Assembly: GCF_004965515.1 (NCBI RefSeq) | Contig: NZ_SSHH01000002.1 | Location: 454,840-518,839 of the forward strand | DNA: 64,000 nt | Origin: Alteraurantiacibacter aquimixticola | GTDB lineage: Bacteria; Pseudomonadota; Alphaproteobacteria; Sphingomonadales; Sphingomonadaceae | Direction: 5' to 3' | Shown: positions 1 through 9,042 of the stretch, piece by piece | Layout of the letters: each line of letters opens with the position of its first letter | Position numbering within the stretch: the stretch's first letter is position 1 | The notes under the pieces: generated by a model | Seen by the model: the letters and a program-made list of their open reading frames with translations, nothing else | Told to the model about the DNA's origin: nothing | The model's database searches: none | Program-made: the position numbers and the translations under genes

Positions 1-1434
1 CAGCTGGTGGGATATTGCGCCACCATGCGCCTGAGCGGGGACAAGGCGCTGTCGCCGCACAATTGGGCGGAGATCACCGGCAATGGCTATGGCAGCCGCC
101 ACGATCCCACGGGAAACTGGCTCTACGGTTACGAGATGTGCGTCGATCCCAAGGTTCGGGGAACCCGGATCGGGCGCCGCCTCTATGAGGAACGGCGCTT
201 CCTTGCCGAGCAGCAGGAGCTGAAAGGCATCGTCTTCGCCGGGCGCATGCCCAACCTCAAGCGTCACTGGCGCAAGGTCGAGAACGCACAGGATTATGTC
301 GACCAGGTCGTTGCCGGAAAGCTGCATGACCCGGTAATCCGCTTCCAGCTGGCCAATGGTTTCGAGCCTGTCGGCATCCTGCACGATTACCTGCCGGACG
401 ATACCGCCAGCCGCGGGAATGCCGTGCACATGGTATGGCACAATCCCTTCGTCGACCAGGAGGAGGATGAGCGGCGCCGCGTGCCGCGCGGTGTGGAAAG
501 CGTGCGGATAGCCACCTGCCAGCTGCAGGCACGCGCGGTGAAGGACTTCGACGAATTCATCGGCCAGGTCCGCTATTTCGTCGATATCGCAAGCGATTAC
601 GGGTCCGACTTCATCCTGTTTCCGGAACTCTTCACGCTCATGCTGCTGAGCGCGGAGGAGAAGGAACTCACGCCCATCGAATCGATCGAGAAGCTCAGCG
701 AGTACACGCCGCGCATTCGCGATGCGCTGTCCGATATGGCGCTGAAGTTCAACATCAACATCATCGGCGGGTCGCATCCCACGCGCATGGATGACGGCGA
801 CATCCACAATGTCGCCTATGTCTGCCTGCGCGACGGCTCGATCCACGAGCAGGAGAAGATCCACCCGACGCCCAACGAAGCCTATTGGTGGAACATCAAG
901 GGCGGCGATTCGATCGACGTGATCCAGACCGATTGCGGCCCGATCGGGGTGCAGATCTGCTACGACAGCGAGTTCCCCGAGCTCTCACGCAGGCTGGTGG
1001 ACGAAGGCGCAAGGATCATCTTCGTGCCCTTCTGCACCGACAGCCGGCAGGGCTATATGCGCGTGCGCTATTGCTCGGCCGCGCGCGCGATCGAGAACCA
1101 GTGTTTCGTGGTGATGAGCGGCAATGTCGGCAATCTGCCCAACGTCGCGAATATGGACATCCAGTATGCGCAAAGCTGCATCCTGACCCCCTGCGACTTC
1201 CCGTTCGCGCGTGACGGCATCGCCGCCGAAGCGACCGAGAATGTCGAGACGCTGACGATCAGCGACGTGAACCTCGCGGATCTCAGCTGGGCGCGCGCGG
1301 AAGGAACGGTGCGCAATCTCGCCGACCGCCGCTTCGACCTCTACCGGATCGAATGGGACGAGGACGCTGCGGGCAGCAGCCGCGAGCCCGGTGGCCCGGT
1401 CCCGGCACGCGGGCACGGCCCTGGTGGGGGATAG
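1..1434 (+). CDS. GNAT acetyltransferase / carbon-nitrogen hydrolase fusion, 5' partial
   Basis: The reading frame is open to the left edge, so the true start lies upstream; the first in-window start codon is a GTG at 7. The N-terminal ~150 residues look like a GNAT domain (acetyl-CoA loop region GTRIGRRLYEERR). The rest is a nitrilase-superfamily amidohydrolase: counting from the GTG, the catalytic triad is visible as Glu207 in LFPEL, Lys284 in QEKIHP and Cys318 in QICYDSEFPE. The known fused family hydrolyses or condenses C-N amide bonds, and the GNAT half may modify an amine, but the substrate is not deducible. A Gly/Pro-rich tail ends the protein. The gene is followed by the antiporter gene 79 bp downstream on the same strand. 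Confidence 0.88.
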   Translation, partial: QLVGYCATMRLSGDKALSPHNWAEITGNGYGSRHDPTGNWLYGYEMCVDPKVRGTRIGRRLYEERRFLAEQQELKGIVFAGRMPNLKRHWRKVENAQDYVDQVVAGKLHDPVIRFQLANGFEPVGILHDYLPDDTASRGNAVHMVWHNPFVDQEEDERRRVPRGVESVRIATCQLQARAVKDFDEFIGQVRYFVDIASDYGSDFILFPELFTLMLLSAEEKELTPIESIEKLSEYTPRIRDALSDMALKFNINIIGGSHPTRMDDGDIHNVAYVCLRDGSIHEQEKIHPTPNEAYWWNIKGGDSIDVIQTDCGPIGVQICYDSEFPELSRRLVDEGARIIFVPFCTDSRQGYMRVRYCSAARAIENQCFVVMSGNVGNLPNVANMDIQYAQSCILTPCDFPFARDGIAAEATENVETLTISDVNLADLSWARAEGTVRNLADRRFDLYRIEWDEDAAGSSREPGGPVPARGHGPGGG

Positions 1435-1513
1435 GCGATAGGGCGCGGCACAACCGTGCACCGCTTCCATTTGCGCATTGCAGCGCCCCCGTTTCGTCTG
1501 ACATAGGGGAGCC

Positions 1514-3277
1514 ATGCACGGCGGCCATATTTCCCCGATCATGTCTGATGCACTGGTGATTCTTGGAGCAGCGGGGATCGTCATCCCGCTGTTCGCGCGG
1601 TTCCGCATCACGCCGATCATCGGTTTCATCCTCGTCGGCCTGCTGGTCGGCCCCTATGGCCTTGGCCGCATGGTCTATGAGGTCGAATGGCTGACCTATG
1701 TCACCATCACCGATCCCGAGCGGCTCGACCCCTTCGCTGAATTCGGCATCATCCTGCTGCTGTTCACCATCGGGCTGGAGCTGAGCTTCAACCGCCTGTG
1801 GGAATTGCGCCGCCTGGTCTTCGGCCTGGGCGCGCTGGAGCTGCTGATCATCGGATCGCTGCTCGCCGCCTTCCTGTCGATGATGGGGCAGTACTGGACC
1901 GGCGCGCTGGGCCTTGGCCTTGCCCTCGCCTTCTCCTCCACCGCGCTGGTGCTGCCGATCGCGGGCACCAAGACGCCGGTGGGCCGCGCGGCGCTGTCCA
2001 TGCTGCTGTTCGAGGATATCATGATCGTGCCGATCATCTTCCTCCTCGGCGCGCTCGCCCCCTATGCCGCGGCAGAGGAAGGCGCGAGCCTGCTGACGAC
2101 CCTGTGGCAGGGCGCGCTGGTGGTGGCGGTGATGATGATCGCGGGCCGCTTCGCCCTCCCCCACCTCTTCGCCCTCGCCGCCCGCGCCAAGAGCCCGGAA
2201 CTGTTCCTTGCCGCCAGCCTGCTGGTGGTGATCGGCGCCAGCCTTGCCACCGCGCTGGTCGGTCTCTCCCCCATCGTCGGCGCCCTGATCGCCGGCCTGC
2301 TGATTGCCGAAACCGAGTATCACACCGAGGTCGAAGGCATTATCGAACCCTTCAAGGGCTTGGCGCTGGGTATCTTCCTCATCACCGTGGGCATGGGGAT
2401 CGACCTGACGGTGATCTGGGCCAATCTCGGCACCATCCTTATCGCAGTGGTCGGCGTGCTGGTGCTGAAGGCCGTGGTAACCGGTGTGCTGCTGCGCCTG
2501 ATGGGCGCGCGGCGCGGCACGGCGACCGAGACCGGCATCTTGATGGCCAGCCCCTCGGAGACCACGCTCATCGTAATGGCCGCGGCGACGCAGGCCATGC
2601 TGATCCAGCCAGGCACTGCGCAATTCTGGCAGATCGTCACCGCCATCGGCCTTACCATCACACCACTGCTCGCCATGCTGGGCAAGCATGTGGGGAAGCG
2701 CGTCGATTCGGCGCCTGCGCTCGATACGGAGCAGGTGAAGGACGGGAAACCGCGCGTCATCGTGATCGGCCTGGGCCGCGTAGGCCGACTGGTCGCGCAG
2801 ATGCTGGAAAAGCACGACCAGCCCTATGTCGCGGTCGATTCCGATTCCGACATGATCGACCTCGCCCGGCGCGAGGGCTATCCGGCGATCTTCGGCAATG
2901 CCGCGCGCGGCGACATCCTCGACAAGCTGGGGATGGAGAACTGCCCGGCAGTGATCCTGACCATGGACGAACACGTGCTGGCCCAGCAGCTGGTTCGCAA
3001 GCTACGCACCGCGCATCCCGACCTGCCGATCATCGCCCGCGCGCGCGATTCGGTCCATGCAACCGAGCTCTACAAGAGCGGGGCGACCGTCGCGGTGCCC
3101 GAAACGCTGGAAAGCTCGCTGCAATTGTCCGAAGCGGTGCTGGTCGAACTGGGCGTCGCCATGGGGCCGGTCATCGCCAGCATCCACGAAAAGCGCGACG
3201 AATTCCGCGAGCTGATCCAGCACGAGGCCCAGCTGGAGCACAAGCCGAAGCTGCGCACCAGCAGCCTCGAGGGCTAG
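1514..3277 (+). CDS. CPA2-family monovalent cation:proton antiporter with RCK domain (KefB/KefC type)
   Basis: 587 aa inner-membrane protein. About the first 400 residues form a hydrophobic multi-helix Na+/H+ exchanger domain (repeated stretches such as FGIILLLFTIGLELSF). From about residue 413 there is a cytosolic RCK/TrkA-N domain with the dinucleotide-binding glycine motif GLGRVGRLVAQ. The architecture matches glutathione-gated K+/H+ antiporters and their ungated relatives; the transported ion and ligand are inferred from the family only. ATG 1514 was chosen because AGGGGA lies 4-9 bases upstream; an internal ATG (residue 10) is possible. The gene converges on alaS with only 15 bp between stops. 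Confidence 0.9.
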   Translation: MHGGHISPIMSDALVILGAAGIVIPLFARFRITPIIGFILVGLLVGPYGLGRMVYEVEWLTYVTITDPERLDPFAEFGIILLLFTIGLELSFNRLWELRRLVFGLGALELLIIGSLLAAFLSMMGQYWTGALGLGLALAFSSTALVLPIAGTKTPVGRAALSMLLFEDIMIVPIIFLLGALAPYAAAEEGASLLTTLWQGALVVAVMMIAGRFALPHLFALAARAKSPELFLAASLLVVIGASLATALVGLSPIVGALIAGLLIAETEYHTEVEGIIEPFKGLALGIFLITVGMGIDLTVIWANLGTILIAVVGVLVLKAVVTGVLLRLMGARRGTATETGILMASPSETTLIVMAAATQAMLIQPGTAQFWQIVTAIGLTITPLLAMLGKHVGKRVDSAPALDTEQVKDGKPRVIVIGLGRVGRLVAQMLEKHDQPYVAVDSDSDMIDLARREGYPAIFGNAARGDILDKLGMENCPAVILTMDEHVLAQQLVRKLRTAHPDLPIIARARDSVHATELYKSGATVAVPETLESSLQLSEAVLVELGVAMGPVIASIHEKRDEFRELIQHEAQLEHKPKLRTSSLEG

Positions 3278-3292
3278 GCCCCTCCTCGATCC

Positions 3293-5944
3293 TCAGGCTG
3301 CAAGTAGGCTCCGCACGGCAGCCAGCGCATCGTCCGCCTTGTCGCCATCCGGCCCGCCGCCCTGCGCCATGTCCGGCCGGCCGCCCCCGCCCTTGCCGCC
3401 TAGAGCCTCGACGCCCGCCTTCACGAGGTCGACCGCGCTGATTCGATCGGTCAAGTCGTCGGTCACCGCGACTGCGAAGGCGGCCTTGCCGTCATTCACC
3501 GCGCAGATGGCCGCGACGCCGGAGCCCATGCGGCTTTTCGCCTCATCGAGCAGGCCGCGCAGTTCCTTGGGGTTCATGCCGTGGAGGACCTGCCCGGAGA
3601 ATTTCACCCCGCCCACGTCTTCGTCCGCGGGCGTGGCAGCACCGCCACCGCCGCCAAGGGCAAGCTGCTTCTTGGCCTCGGCCAGCTCGCGTTCGAGCAT
3701 CTTGCGTTCATCGACCAGCGCCGCGACACGTTCGAGCACTTCGTCGGGCGCGGTCTTAAGCGTGGCAGCGACCGATTTCAGCGCCTCCTCGCGGCCCACG
3801 AGCCATTGGCGCGCAGCCTCCCCCGTCAGCGCCTCGATCCGGCGCACGCCTGAGGACACAGCGCTTTCGGACACGATGCGGAACAGGCCGATATCGCCCG
3901 TCGCCTTCACATGGGTGCCGCCGCACAGTTCGACCGAGAAGTTGCGGCCGGTTTCGCCCGCGCGGCCCATGGAAAGGACGCGCACTTCCTCGCCGTATTT
4001 TTCGCCGAACAGCGCCATCGCGCCCGCCTCGATCGCATCGTCGGGGCTCATCAGGCGGGTGGAAACCTGCTCGTTGAAACGGATTTCCGCGTTCACATCG
4101 GCCTCGATATCCTCGATCTCGTCTTCCGCCAAAGGCTTGGGATGCGAGAAGTCGAAGCGCAGGCGGTCATCCGCGACCAGCGAGCCCTTCTGCGTGACAT
4201 GGTCGCCCAGACGGTTGCGCAGCGCCGCATGCAGCAAATGCGTGGCCGAGTGGTTGGCGCGAATGCGATCGCGGCGTTCGGCATCGATAGCAAGGTGGAC
4301 CGTATCGCCCACTTCGACCGAGCCGCCGGTGATCTTGCCGTGATGCGCATGCAGGCGGCCGAGCGGCTTGGAGGTGTCGGTCACCTTCATTTCCAGCCTG
4401 CGATCGCCGGTGATGCGTCCGTTGTCGCCGGTCTGGCCGCCGCTTTCGCCGTAGAAGGGCGTCTGGTTGGTGATCAGGATCACTTCCTGCCCGGATTCCG
4501 CGCGCGAGACTTCCTTGCCGTCGACCACCAGCGCGACCACGCGGCCCTCGCCTTCGGTCGCGGCATAGCCGGTAAACTCGCTCGCGCCTTCGCGCTCGGC
4601 AATGTCGAACCACAGCTCGCCATCGGCCGATGCGCCGGAGCCCTTCCACGCGGCGCGTGCGGCGGCCTTCTGCTGCGCCATGGCGGCATCGAAGCCGTCC
4701 TTGTCCACGCCGATGCCGCGGGCGCGCAAAGCGTCCTCGGTCAGATCGTAGGGGAAGCCGTAAGTGTCGTAGAGCTTGAAGGCGGTTTCGCCCGGCAGGC
4801 TGTCACCCTCGCCCATGTCCGAGGTTTCCTCGTCCAGCAGGCGCAGGCCCTTGTCGAGCGTCTGGCGGAAGCGCGTTTCCTCACGCTCGAGCACTTCGGT
4901 GATCAGCGCGTCGGCGCGCGGCAGTTCGGGATAGGCATGGCCCATCTCCTCCACCAGCGCGGGGACGAGGCGGTGCATCAGCGGCTTGTCCGCGCCCAGC
5001 AAATGCGCATGACGCATGGCGCGGCGCATGATCCGGCGCAGCACATAACCGCGCCCTTCGTTCGACGGCAGTACGCCATCGGCAATGAGGAAGCTGGTCG
5101 AGCGCAGATGATCGGCGATCACGCGGTGGCCGGCGAGCCCCTCGCCCTCCGCCTTTGCACCCGACAGGTCCTCGCTCGCATCGATCAGCGCGCGGAAAGT
5201 ATCGGTTTCGAACACATTGTGCACGCCCTGCATAACGGTGGCGATGCGCTCCAGGCCCATGCCGGTATCGATGCTGGGGCGCGGCAAATCGCCGGTAATC
5301 CGGTCAGCTTCCTGCACATGCTGCATGAAGACCAGGTTCCAGATCTCCACGAAACGGTCGCCATCCTCGTCGGCCGATCCGGGAGGGCCGCCGGCGATTT
5401 CCGGGCCATGATCCCAGAAGATTTCCGAGCAGGGACCGCAGGGACCGTCCGAGCCCATGGCCCAGAAATTGTCCTTGGTGGCAATGCGCATGATGCGGTC
5501 ATCGGGAAGCCCGGCGATCTTGCTCCAGAAGCCGGCCGCCTCGTCATCCGTGTGATAGACGGTGACGAGCAGCCGGTCCTTGTCGAGGCCCAGCTCCTTG
5601 GTGACCATATTCCAGGCGAGCTCGATCGCGCGTTCCTTGAAATAGTCGCCAAAGCTGAAATTGCCGAGCATTTCGAACAGCGTCAGGTGGCGCGCGGTAT
5701 AGCCGACATTGTCGAGATCGTTGTGCTTGCCGCCTGCCCGCACACACTTCTGGCTGCTGACCGCGCGCGGCGCGGGCGGTGTTTCAAGGCCGGTGAAGAC
5801 GTTCTTGAACGGCACCATCCCAGCGTTGACGAACATCAGCGAGGGATCGTTGTAGGGCACCAGCGGCGCAGAGGGCGCCACCAGGTGGTCATTGGCCGCA
5901 AAGAAATCGAGGAAAGCGCGGCGGATATCGTTGGTCGACTGCAT
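3293..5944 (-). CDS. alaS: alanyl-tRNA synthetase
   Basis: 883 aa, close to the usual ~875 aa. It charges tRNA-Ala with alanine in the cytoplasm. The N-terminal class II catalytic domain starts with the typical [13 protein letters not shown]. The editing domain carries the zinc ligands in NHSATHLLH and CGGTHV, and the C-terminal DHHA1/coiled-coil part is present and ends with a Gly-rich [16 protein letters not shown] segment. No key residue is missing. It lies last in the minus-strand block after a methyltransferase gene (100 bp apart) and converges on the antiporter gene. Large shadow frames on the opposite strand here have no independent support. Confidence 0.98.
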   Translation of the reverse strand: MQSTNDIRRAFLDFFAANDHLVAPSAPLVPYNDPSLMFVNAGMVPFKNVFTGLETPPAPRAVSSQKCVRAGGKHNDLDNVGYTARHLTLFEMLGNFSFGDYFKERAIELAWNMVTKELGLDKDRLLVTVYHTDDEAAGFWSKIAGLPDDRIMRIATKDNFWAMGSDGPCGPCSEIFWDHGPEIAGGPPGSADEDGDRFVEIWNLVFMQHVQEADRITGDLPRPSIDTGMGLERIATVMQGVHNVFETDTFRALIDASEDLSGAKAEGEGLAGHRVIADHLRSTSFLIADGVLPSNEGRGYVLRRIMRRAMRHAHLLGADKPLMHRLVPALVEEMGHAYPELPRADALITEVLEREETRFRQTLDKGLRLLDEETSDMGEGDSLPGETAFKLYDTYGFPYDLTEDALRARGIGVDKDGFDAAMAQQKAAARAAWKGSGASADGELWFDIAEREGASEFTGYAATEGEGRVVALVVDGKEVSRAESGQEVILITNQTPFYGESGGQTGDNGRITGDRRLEMKVTDTSKPLGRLHAHHGKITGGSVEVGDTVHLAIDAERRDRIRANHSATHLLHAALRNRLGDHVTQKGSLVADDRLRFDFSHPKPLAEDEIEDIEADVNAEIRFNEQVSTRLMSPDDAIEAGAMALFGEKYGEEVRVLSMGRAGETGRNFSVELCGGTHVKATGDIGLFRIVSESAVSSGVRRIEALTGEAARQWLVGREEALKSVAATLKTAPDEVLERVAALVDERKMLERELAEAKKQLALGGGGGAATPADEDVGGVKFSGQVLHGMNPKELRGLLDEAKSRMGSGVAAICAVNDGKAAFAVAVTDDLTDRISAVDLVKAGVEALGGKGGGGRPDMAQGGGPDGDKADDALAAVRSLLAA

Positions 5945-6044
5945 GGCTGCCAGTTAGTTGCTCACGCCGCGCGGGACAAGCGGATTAAGCCGATGTGTGT
6001 GATCGCCCGCCATGCGGAAGGGCGCGGCCGGATGCAAAGGCCGG

Positions 6045-6866
6045 TCACGCCTTGTTTGCGGTGACGATCCAGCCCGCTGCGGGCAACCACACCACGCCAT
6101 CGACATAGTGGTTCACTGCCAGCCGCCGCACACGTTCGAAGAATGCCTGGCGGTCGGCCTCCGACATTTCACGCGCGGCCATGGCAGCGGGGCCGATGGT
6201 GGCGAAATAGGTTACCGCATCGGCCACCGGATCCTCTCCCGCGCCCACGACCATGGCGAAGTCGAAGGGAGCGATGTCGATATTGGTCCACCTGCCATCG
6301 GTCAGGATCGATGCCATCCGCTCCCGGTCGGCAAAGGCAAAGGGGCCGGGCGACCCGGGCGACGGCGGGGCCGGCGGCTGCGGCAGCAGGCTGACCACCT
6401 TGGTGAAAAAGGGATTTTCAGCAGGCGTGCGGAAGCAGGAGAAGAGCAGGTTGGCATTGTCCGCCGCGTTACGCGCGAGATTGGCAAAGGCGGACGGGGG
6501 ATCGTCGAAGAACATCACGCCGTGGCGCGAGACGAGCAATTCTGGCGCAAAACCCTCCGGCGCCGTCCATTCGGCGGCATCGGCGAGTTCGAAAGAGGCA
6601 TTGGTTCGGCGGCTTCCCCGCTCCTTCGCCGCCTCGATCAGGGCAGGCGAGACATCGACGCCCATCACTCTGGCACCCGGCCGGCCGCGCGCGATGGCAA
6701 GCGAGAGCTCGCCCGCGCCGCAACCGATATCGAGTACCTGTTCGAAGGCGTAACCGCGCGTAAGTTCCAGCAGCTTCTCGGTCACCGCGGTAAAGCTGCG
6801 GTCGGTCCGCCTCCATTCGGAAGCCCAGGTTTCGCCCTGCACGCCCTGCCATTGGCTCTTGTCCAT
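6045..6866 (-). CDS. class I SAM-dependent methyltransferase
   Basis: 273 aa from ATG 6866 (MDKSQWQG). This start is preferred over the longer frame because GGAAGGAGG sits 9 bases upstream. The SAM-binding motif I is VLDIGCGAGELSL, followed by an acidic loop (MGVDVSPALIE), so it is a UbiE/Methyltransf_11-like enzyme. Later motifs include SRHGVMFFDDP. The substrate is unknown. A hairpin with a short T run lies just upstream (6899-6925), so expression may depend on read-through from the lipoprotein gene or on a promoter inside the short gap. Confidence 0.85.
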   Translation of the reverse strand: MDKSQWQGVQGETWASEWRRTDRSFTAVTEKLLELTRGYAFEQVLDIGCGAGELSLAIARGRPGARVMGVDVSPALIEAAKERGSRRTNASFELADAAEWTAPEGFAPELLVSRHGVMFFDDPPSAFANLARNAADNANLLFSCFRTPAENPFFTKVVSLLPQPPAPPSPGSPGPFAFADRERMASILTDGRWTNIDIAPFDFAMVVGAGEDPVADAVTYFATIGPAAMAAREMSEADRQAFFERVRRLAVNHYVDGVVWLPAAGWIVTANKA

Positions 6867-6898
6867 CGGTACGGCCCTCCTTCCTGTCATATGAAAAG

Positions 6899-6925
6899 CG
6901 GGGCTGCACCGGAAGTGCAACCCCG
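6899..6925 (-). terminator. hairpin terminator after the 7008-7526 lipoprotein gene
   Basis: Arms CGGGGCTGCAC and GTGCAACCCCG (one mismatch) around a CGGAA loop. On the minus strand it is followed by CTTTTC; on the plus strand by TTTATCT. It lies downstream of the small lipoprotein gene and 33 bp before the methyltransferase start, so it could act as a terminator or a partial attenuator. Confidence 0.55.
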
Positions 6926-7007
6926 TTTATCTATCCAGCGAGACCAAACGTCAGCTGCCGAAGCCTTCTCGTGTCACAAACGCGAGCAGGTTTGAGCAAT
7001 TGACCGG

Positions 7008-7526
7008 TTAGTCCGCAGCCTCTTCCCCAGCGCTGAGGCCAGCGAGGTCGACACCGATCGTCTTGGCCACATCGTCGCGCACTTCGCCATTGTGGGCATC
7101 AACAGTGCTGCGCACTTCCCCCTCCTCGTCCAGAAGCACCGCTTCCTCGTCCGATCCTTCTTCGACCAGCTGGATGTTCAGCGGACGCGGATAAAGGCGA
7201 TTGGAGGCACCGTTGGTGCCATCGACCACGGCGCCGATGCCGCCACCCAGAATGGCATTGCCGAAAGTGGAGCCACCCAGGCGCGACTGGACCAGGACAT
7301 ATTCCGACCGATAACCATCGAGCGAGATGTCGACACGCTGGTCGTCCTTGCGGCGCAGTTCGATTTCACAGGGCGTCACGCAGGTGTCACCGCTGGTGAA
7401 AGACACTGTCGCGCCTTCGGGCGTGCTGTTGACCTGGTATTCCTGGTTGGTGCCATTGATTACGGTGGCGCAACCGGCAAGCGCCCACGCGGCAACGCCC
7501 AGAAGGGCGGCGTTCTTTAATTGCAT
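7008..7526 (-). CDS. small lipoprotein with a PEGA-like domain
   Basis: 172 aa from ATG 7526 (MQLKNAALLG). This start gives a compact signal peptide ending in the lipobox ALAGC, so it is probably a membrane-anchored periplasmic lipoprotein. The mature part begins ATVINGTNQEYQVNSTPEGATV, which resembles PEGA-type surface domains (STPEGA) and lipoproteins with a CATVING signature. A Cys pair is seen in GDTCVTPCEIEL. The acidic C-terminus has no recognisable motif. Function unknown. The gene stands alone between recA and a methyltransferase, with a hairpin terminator downstream. Confidence 0.75.
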   Translation of the reverse strand: MQLKNAALLGVAAWALAGCATVINGTNQEYQVNSTPEGATVSFTSGDTCVTPCEIELRRKDDQRVDISLDGYRSEYVLVQSRLGGSTFGNAILGGGIGAVVDGTNGASNRLYPRPLNIQLVEEGSDEEAVLLDEEGEVRSTVDAHNGEVRDDVAKTIGVDLAGLSAGEEAAD

Positions 7527-7840
7527 CGATTCCCCCATTTCAAGATCGCCGTTCATGATCCACGGCGTGGGCGCTATTGCTAAGTCAAACGGTCAGCGAA
7601 GCAAGTAAAAGCGTAAGAAACCACCATATTCGAGGAAATTGGCTTCCAAAGCGGGGAAACTGCATCGGGTGCCGGTCCCCGCGCGCACCGCAAACACAAG
7701 GCCAAGGGAACGACTGCCGATCGCGCAAAGAAAGAAGCCGGCGCTTCACCCCCGGGGAAAGGGCAGCCGCGCCGGCTCCGGTTTCGCAAGCGCACCGCCC
7801 CGGTCGTCATTGGGGGCGGCTTGAGCGCTTCTTGAAGAGA
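7527..7840. other. non-coding stretch between recA and the lipoprotein gene
   Basis: 314 bp without a supported gene. It holds the recA terminator hairpin (7736-7777) and presumably the promoter of the lipoprotein gene near 7560-7650, but no confident -35/-10 pair is seen. Short open frames here have no ribosome binding site. Confidence 0.6.
7736..7777 (-). terminator. recA transcription terminator
   Basis: Perfect 9-bp arms AGCCGGCGC and GCGCCGGCT separated by 24 bases. On the minus strand they are followed by the T-rich run TCTTCTTTCTTT. It lies about 63 bases beyond the recA stop, consistent with a rho-independent terminator. Confidence 0.65.
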
Positions 7841-8905
7841 TCAGTCCTCGGCTTCCGCGTCCGGGCCGGTCATCATCTCTTCGGCAACCTCGTCGGTCTT
7901 ACCGCGAATGGCGGCTTCCAACTGGCTGCAAATCTCGGGGTTTTCCTTGAGGTAGGTCTTGGCGTTCTCACGGCCCTGGCCGATGCGGATGCTGTCATAA
8001 CTGAACCAACTGCCCGACTTCTCCACGATGCCGGCCTTCACACCAAGGTCGAGGATCTCGCCGATCTTCGAAATACCCTCACCATACATGATGTCGAATT
8101 CGACCTGCTTGAACGGCGGGGCGACCTTGTTCTTCACGACCTTCACGCGGGTGGCGTTGCCGATCACCTCGTCACGATCCTTGATCTGGCCGGTGCGGCG
8201 GATGTCGAGACGGACCGAAGCGTAGAACTTGAGCGCATTACCGCCCGTCGTGGTTTCCGGATTACCGTACATCACGCCGATCTTCATGCGCAGCTGGTTG
8301 ATGAAGATCACCATGCACTTGGAACGGTTGATCGAACCGGTCAGCTTGCGCAGGCTCTGGCTCATCAGGCGGGCCTGCAGGCCGACATGGCTGTCACCCA
8401 TCTCGCCTTCGATCTCCGCCCGCGGAACCAGCGCGGCGACCGAGTCGACCACCAGCACGTCAATCGCGTTGGAACGGACCAGCGTGTCGACGATTTCGAG
8501 CGCCTGCTCACCGGTATCGGGCTGCGAGACGATCAGTTCGTCAATATCGACGCCCAGCTTCTTGGCATAGACCGGGTCCAGCGCATGTTCGGCATCGACG
8601 AAGGCCACGGTGCCGCCACCCTTCTGCGCTTCTGCCAGAACATGCAGCGCCAGCGTGGTCTTGCCCGAGCTTTCCGGCCCATAGACTTCGATCACGCGGC
8701 CCTTGGGCAAGCCGCCCACGCCGAGTGCGATATCGAGGCCAAGCGAGCCGGTGGAGATCGCCTCCACATTCATCGCTTCCTTCTGTCCCAGCTTCATGGC
8801 TGAGCCCTTGCCGAATGCGCGATCGATCTGCGCAAGAGCTGCATCGAGAGCCTTCTGACGGTCCACGTTCGATTCCTTGTCTACCAATTTCAGACTTGCA
8901 GCCAT
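7841..8905 (-). CDS. recA: recombinase RecA
   Basis: 354 aa from ATG 8905 (MAASLKLV). This start has GGAGG 8 bases upstream and matches the family length (~350 aa); an upstream in-frame ATG at 8947 would add 14 residues without clear support. RecA forms ATP-dependent filaments on single-stranded DNA, catalyses strand exchange and triggers LexA self-cleavage. Visible motifs: Walker [19 protein letters not shown], Walker B-type [15 protein letters not shown], loop L1 around [10 protein letters not shown], and an acidic C-terminal tail (GPDAEAED). A LexA-type box at 8984-8998 indicates SOS control. Confidence 0.98.
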   Translation of the reverse strand: MAASLKLVDKESNVDRQKALDAALAQIDRAFGKGSAMKLGQKEAMNVEAISTGSLGLDIALGVGGLPKGRVIEVYGPESSGKTTLALHVLAEAQKGGGTVAFVDAEHALDPVYAKKLGVDIDELIVSQPDTGEQALEIVDTLVRSNAIDVLVVDSVAALVPRAEIEGEMGDSHVGLQARLMSQSLRKLTGSINRSKCMVIFINQLRMKIGVMYGNPETTTGGNALKFYASVRLDIRRTGQIKDRDEVIGNATRVKVVKNKVAPPFKQVEFDIMYGEGISKIGEILDLGVKAGIVEKSGSWFSYDSIRIGQGRENAKTYLKENPEICSQLEAAIRGKTDEVAEEMMTGPDAEAED

Positions 8906-8983
8906 GACACGGGCCTCCACACGTTCCAACAGTTGTGTTGAATTCATCAACTGGAACACTGTGTACGCATTTTGTTCCGCAAG

Positions 8984-8998
8984 AACAAGAGTGGAACG
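8984..8998 (-). promoter_or_regulatory. LexA (SOS) box upstream of recA
   Basis: On the minus strand the site reads GTTC-N7-GTTC (GTTCCACTCTTGTTC), the known alphaproteobacterial LexA operator. It lies 79 bp upstream of the recA start. A partly overlapping inverted GTTC-N5-GAAC occurs at 8975-8987. The same direct-repeat motif is found before uvrA (59500-59514). Confidence 0.85.
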
Positions 8999-9042
8999 AA
9001 AATTTTTCCTACAAGCCCATGCCGCCGGGGGCGAAAAGCACG

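Noticed and set aside
1283-2974. 563-codon open frame on the minus strand opposite the antiporter gene
   Set aside because: His/Gln/Asp/Gly-rich shadow typical of high-GC DNA; no start signal, and the plus-strand antiporter is a clear family member.
3911-6064. 717-codon plus-strand frame opposite alaS
   Set aside because: Composition is that of a shadow frame, it lies wholly antisense to a complete alaS, and it resembles no protein.
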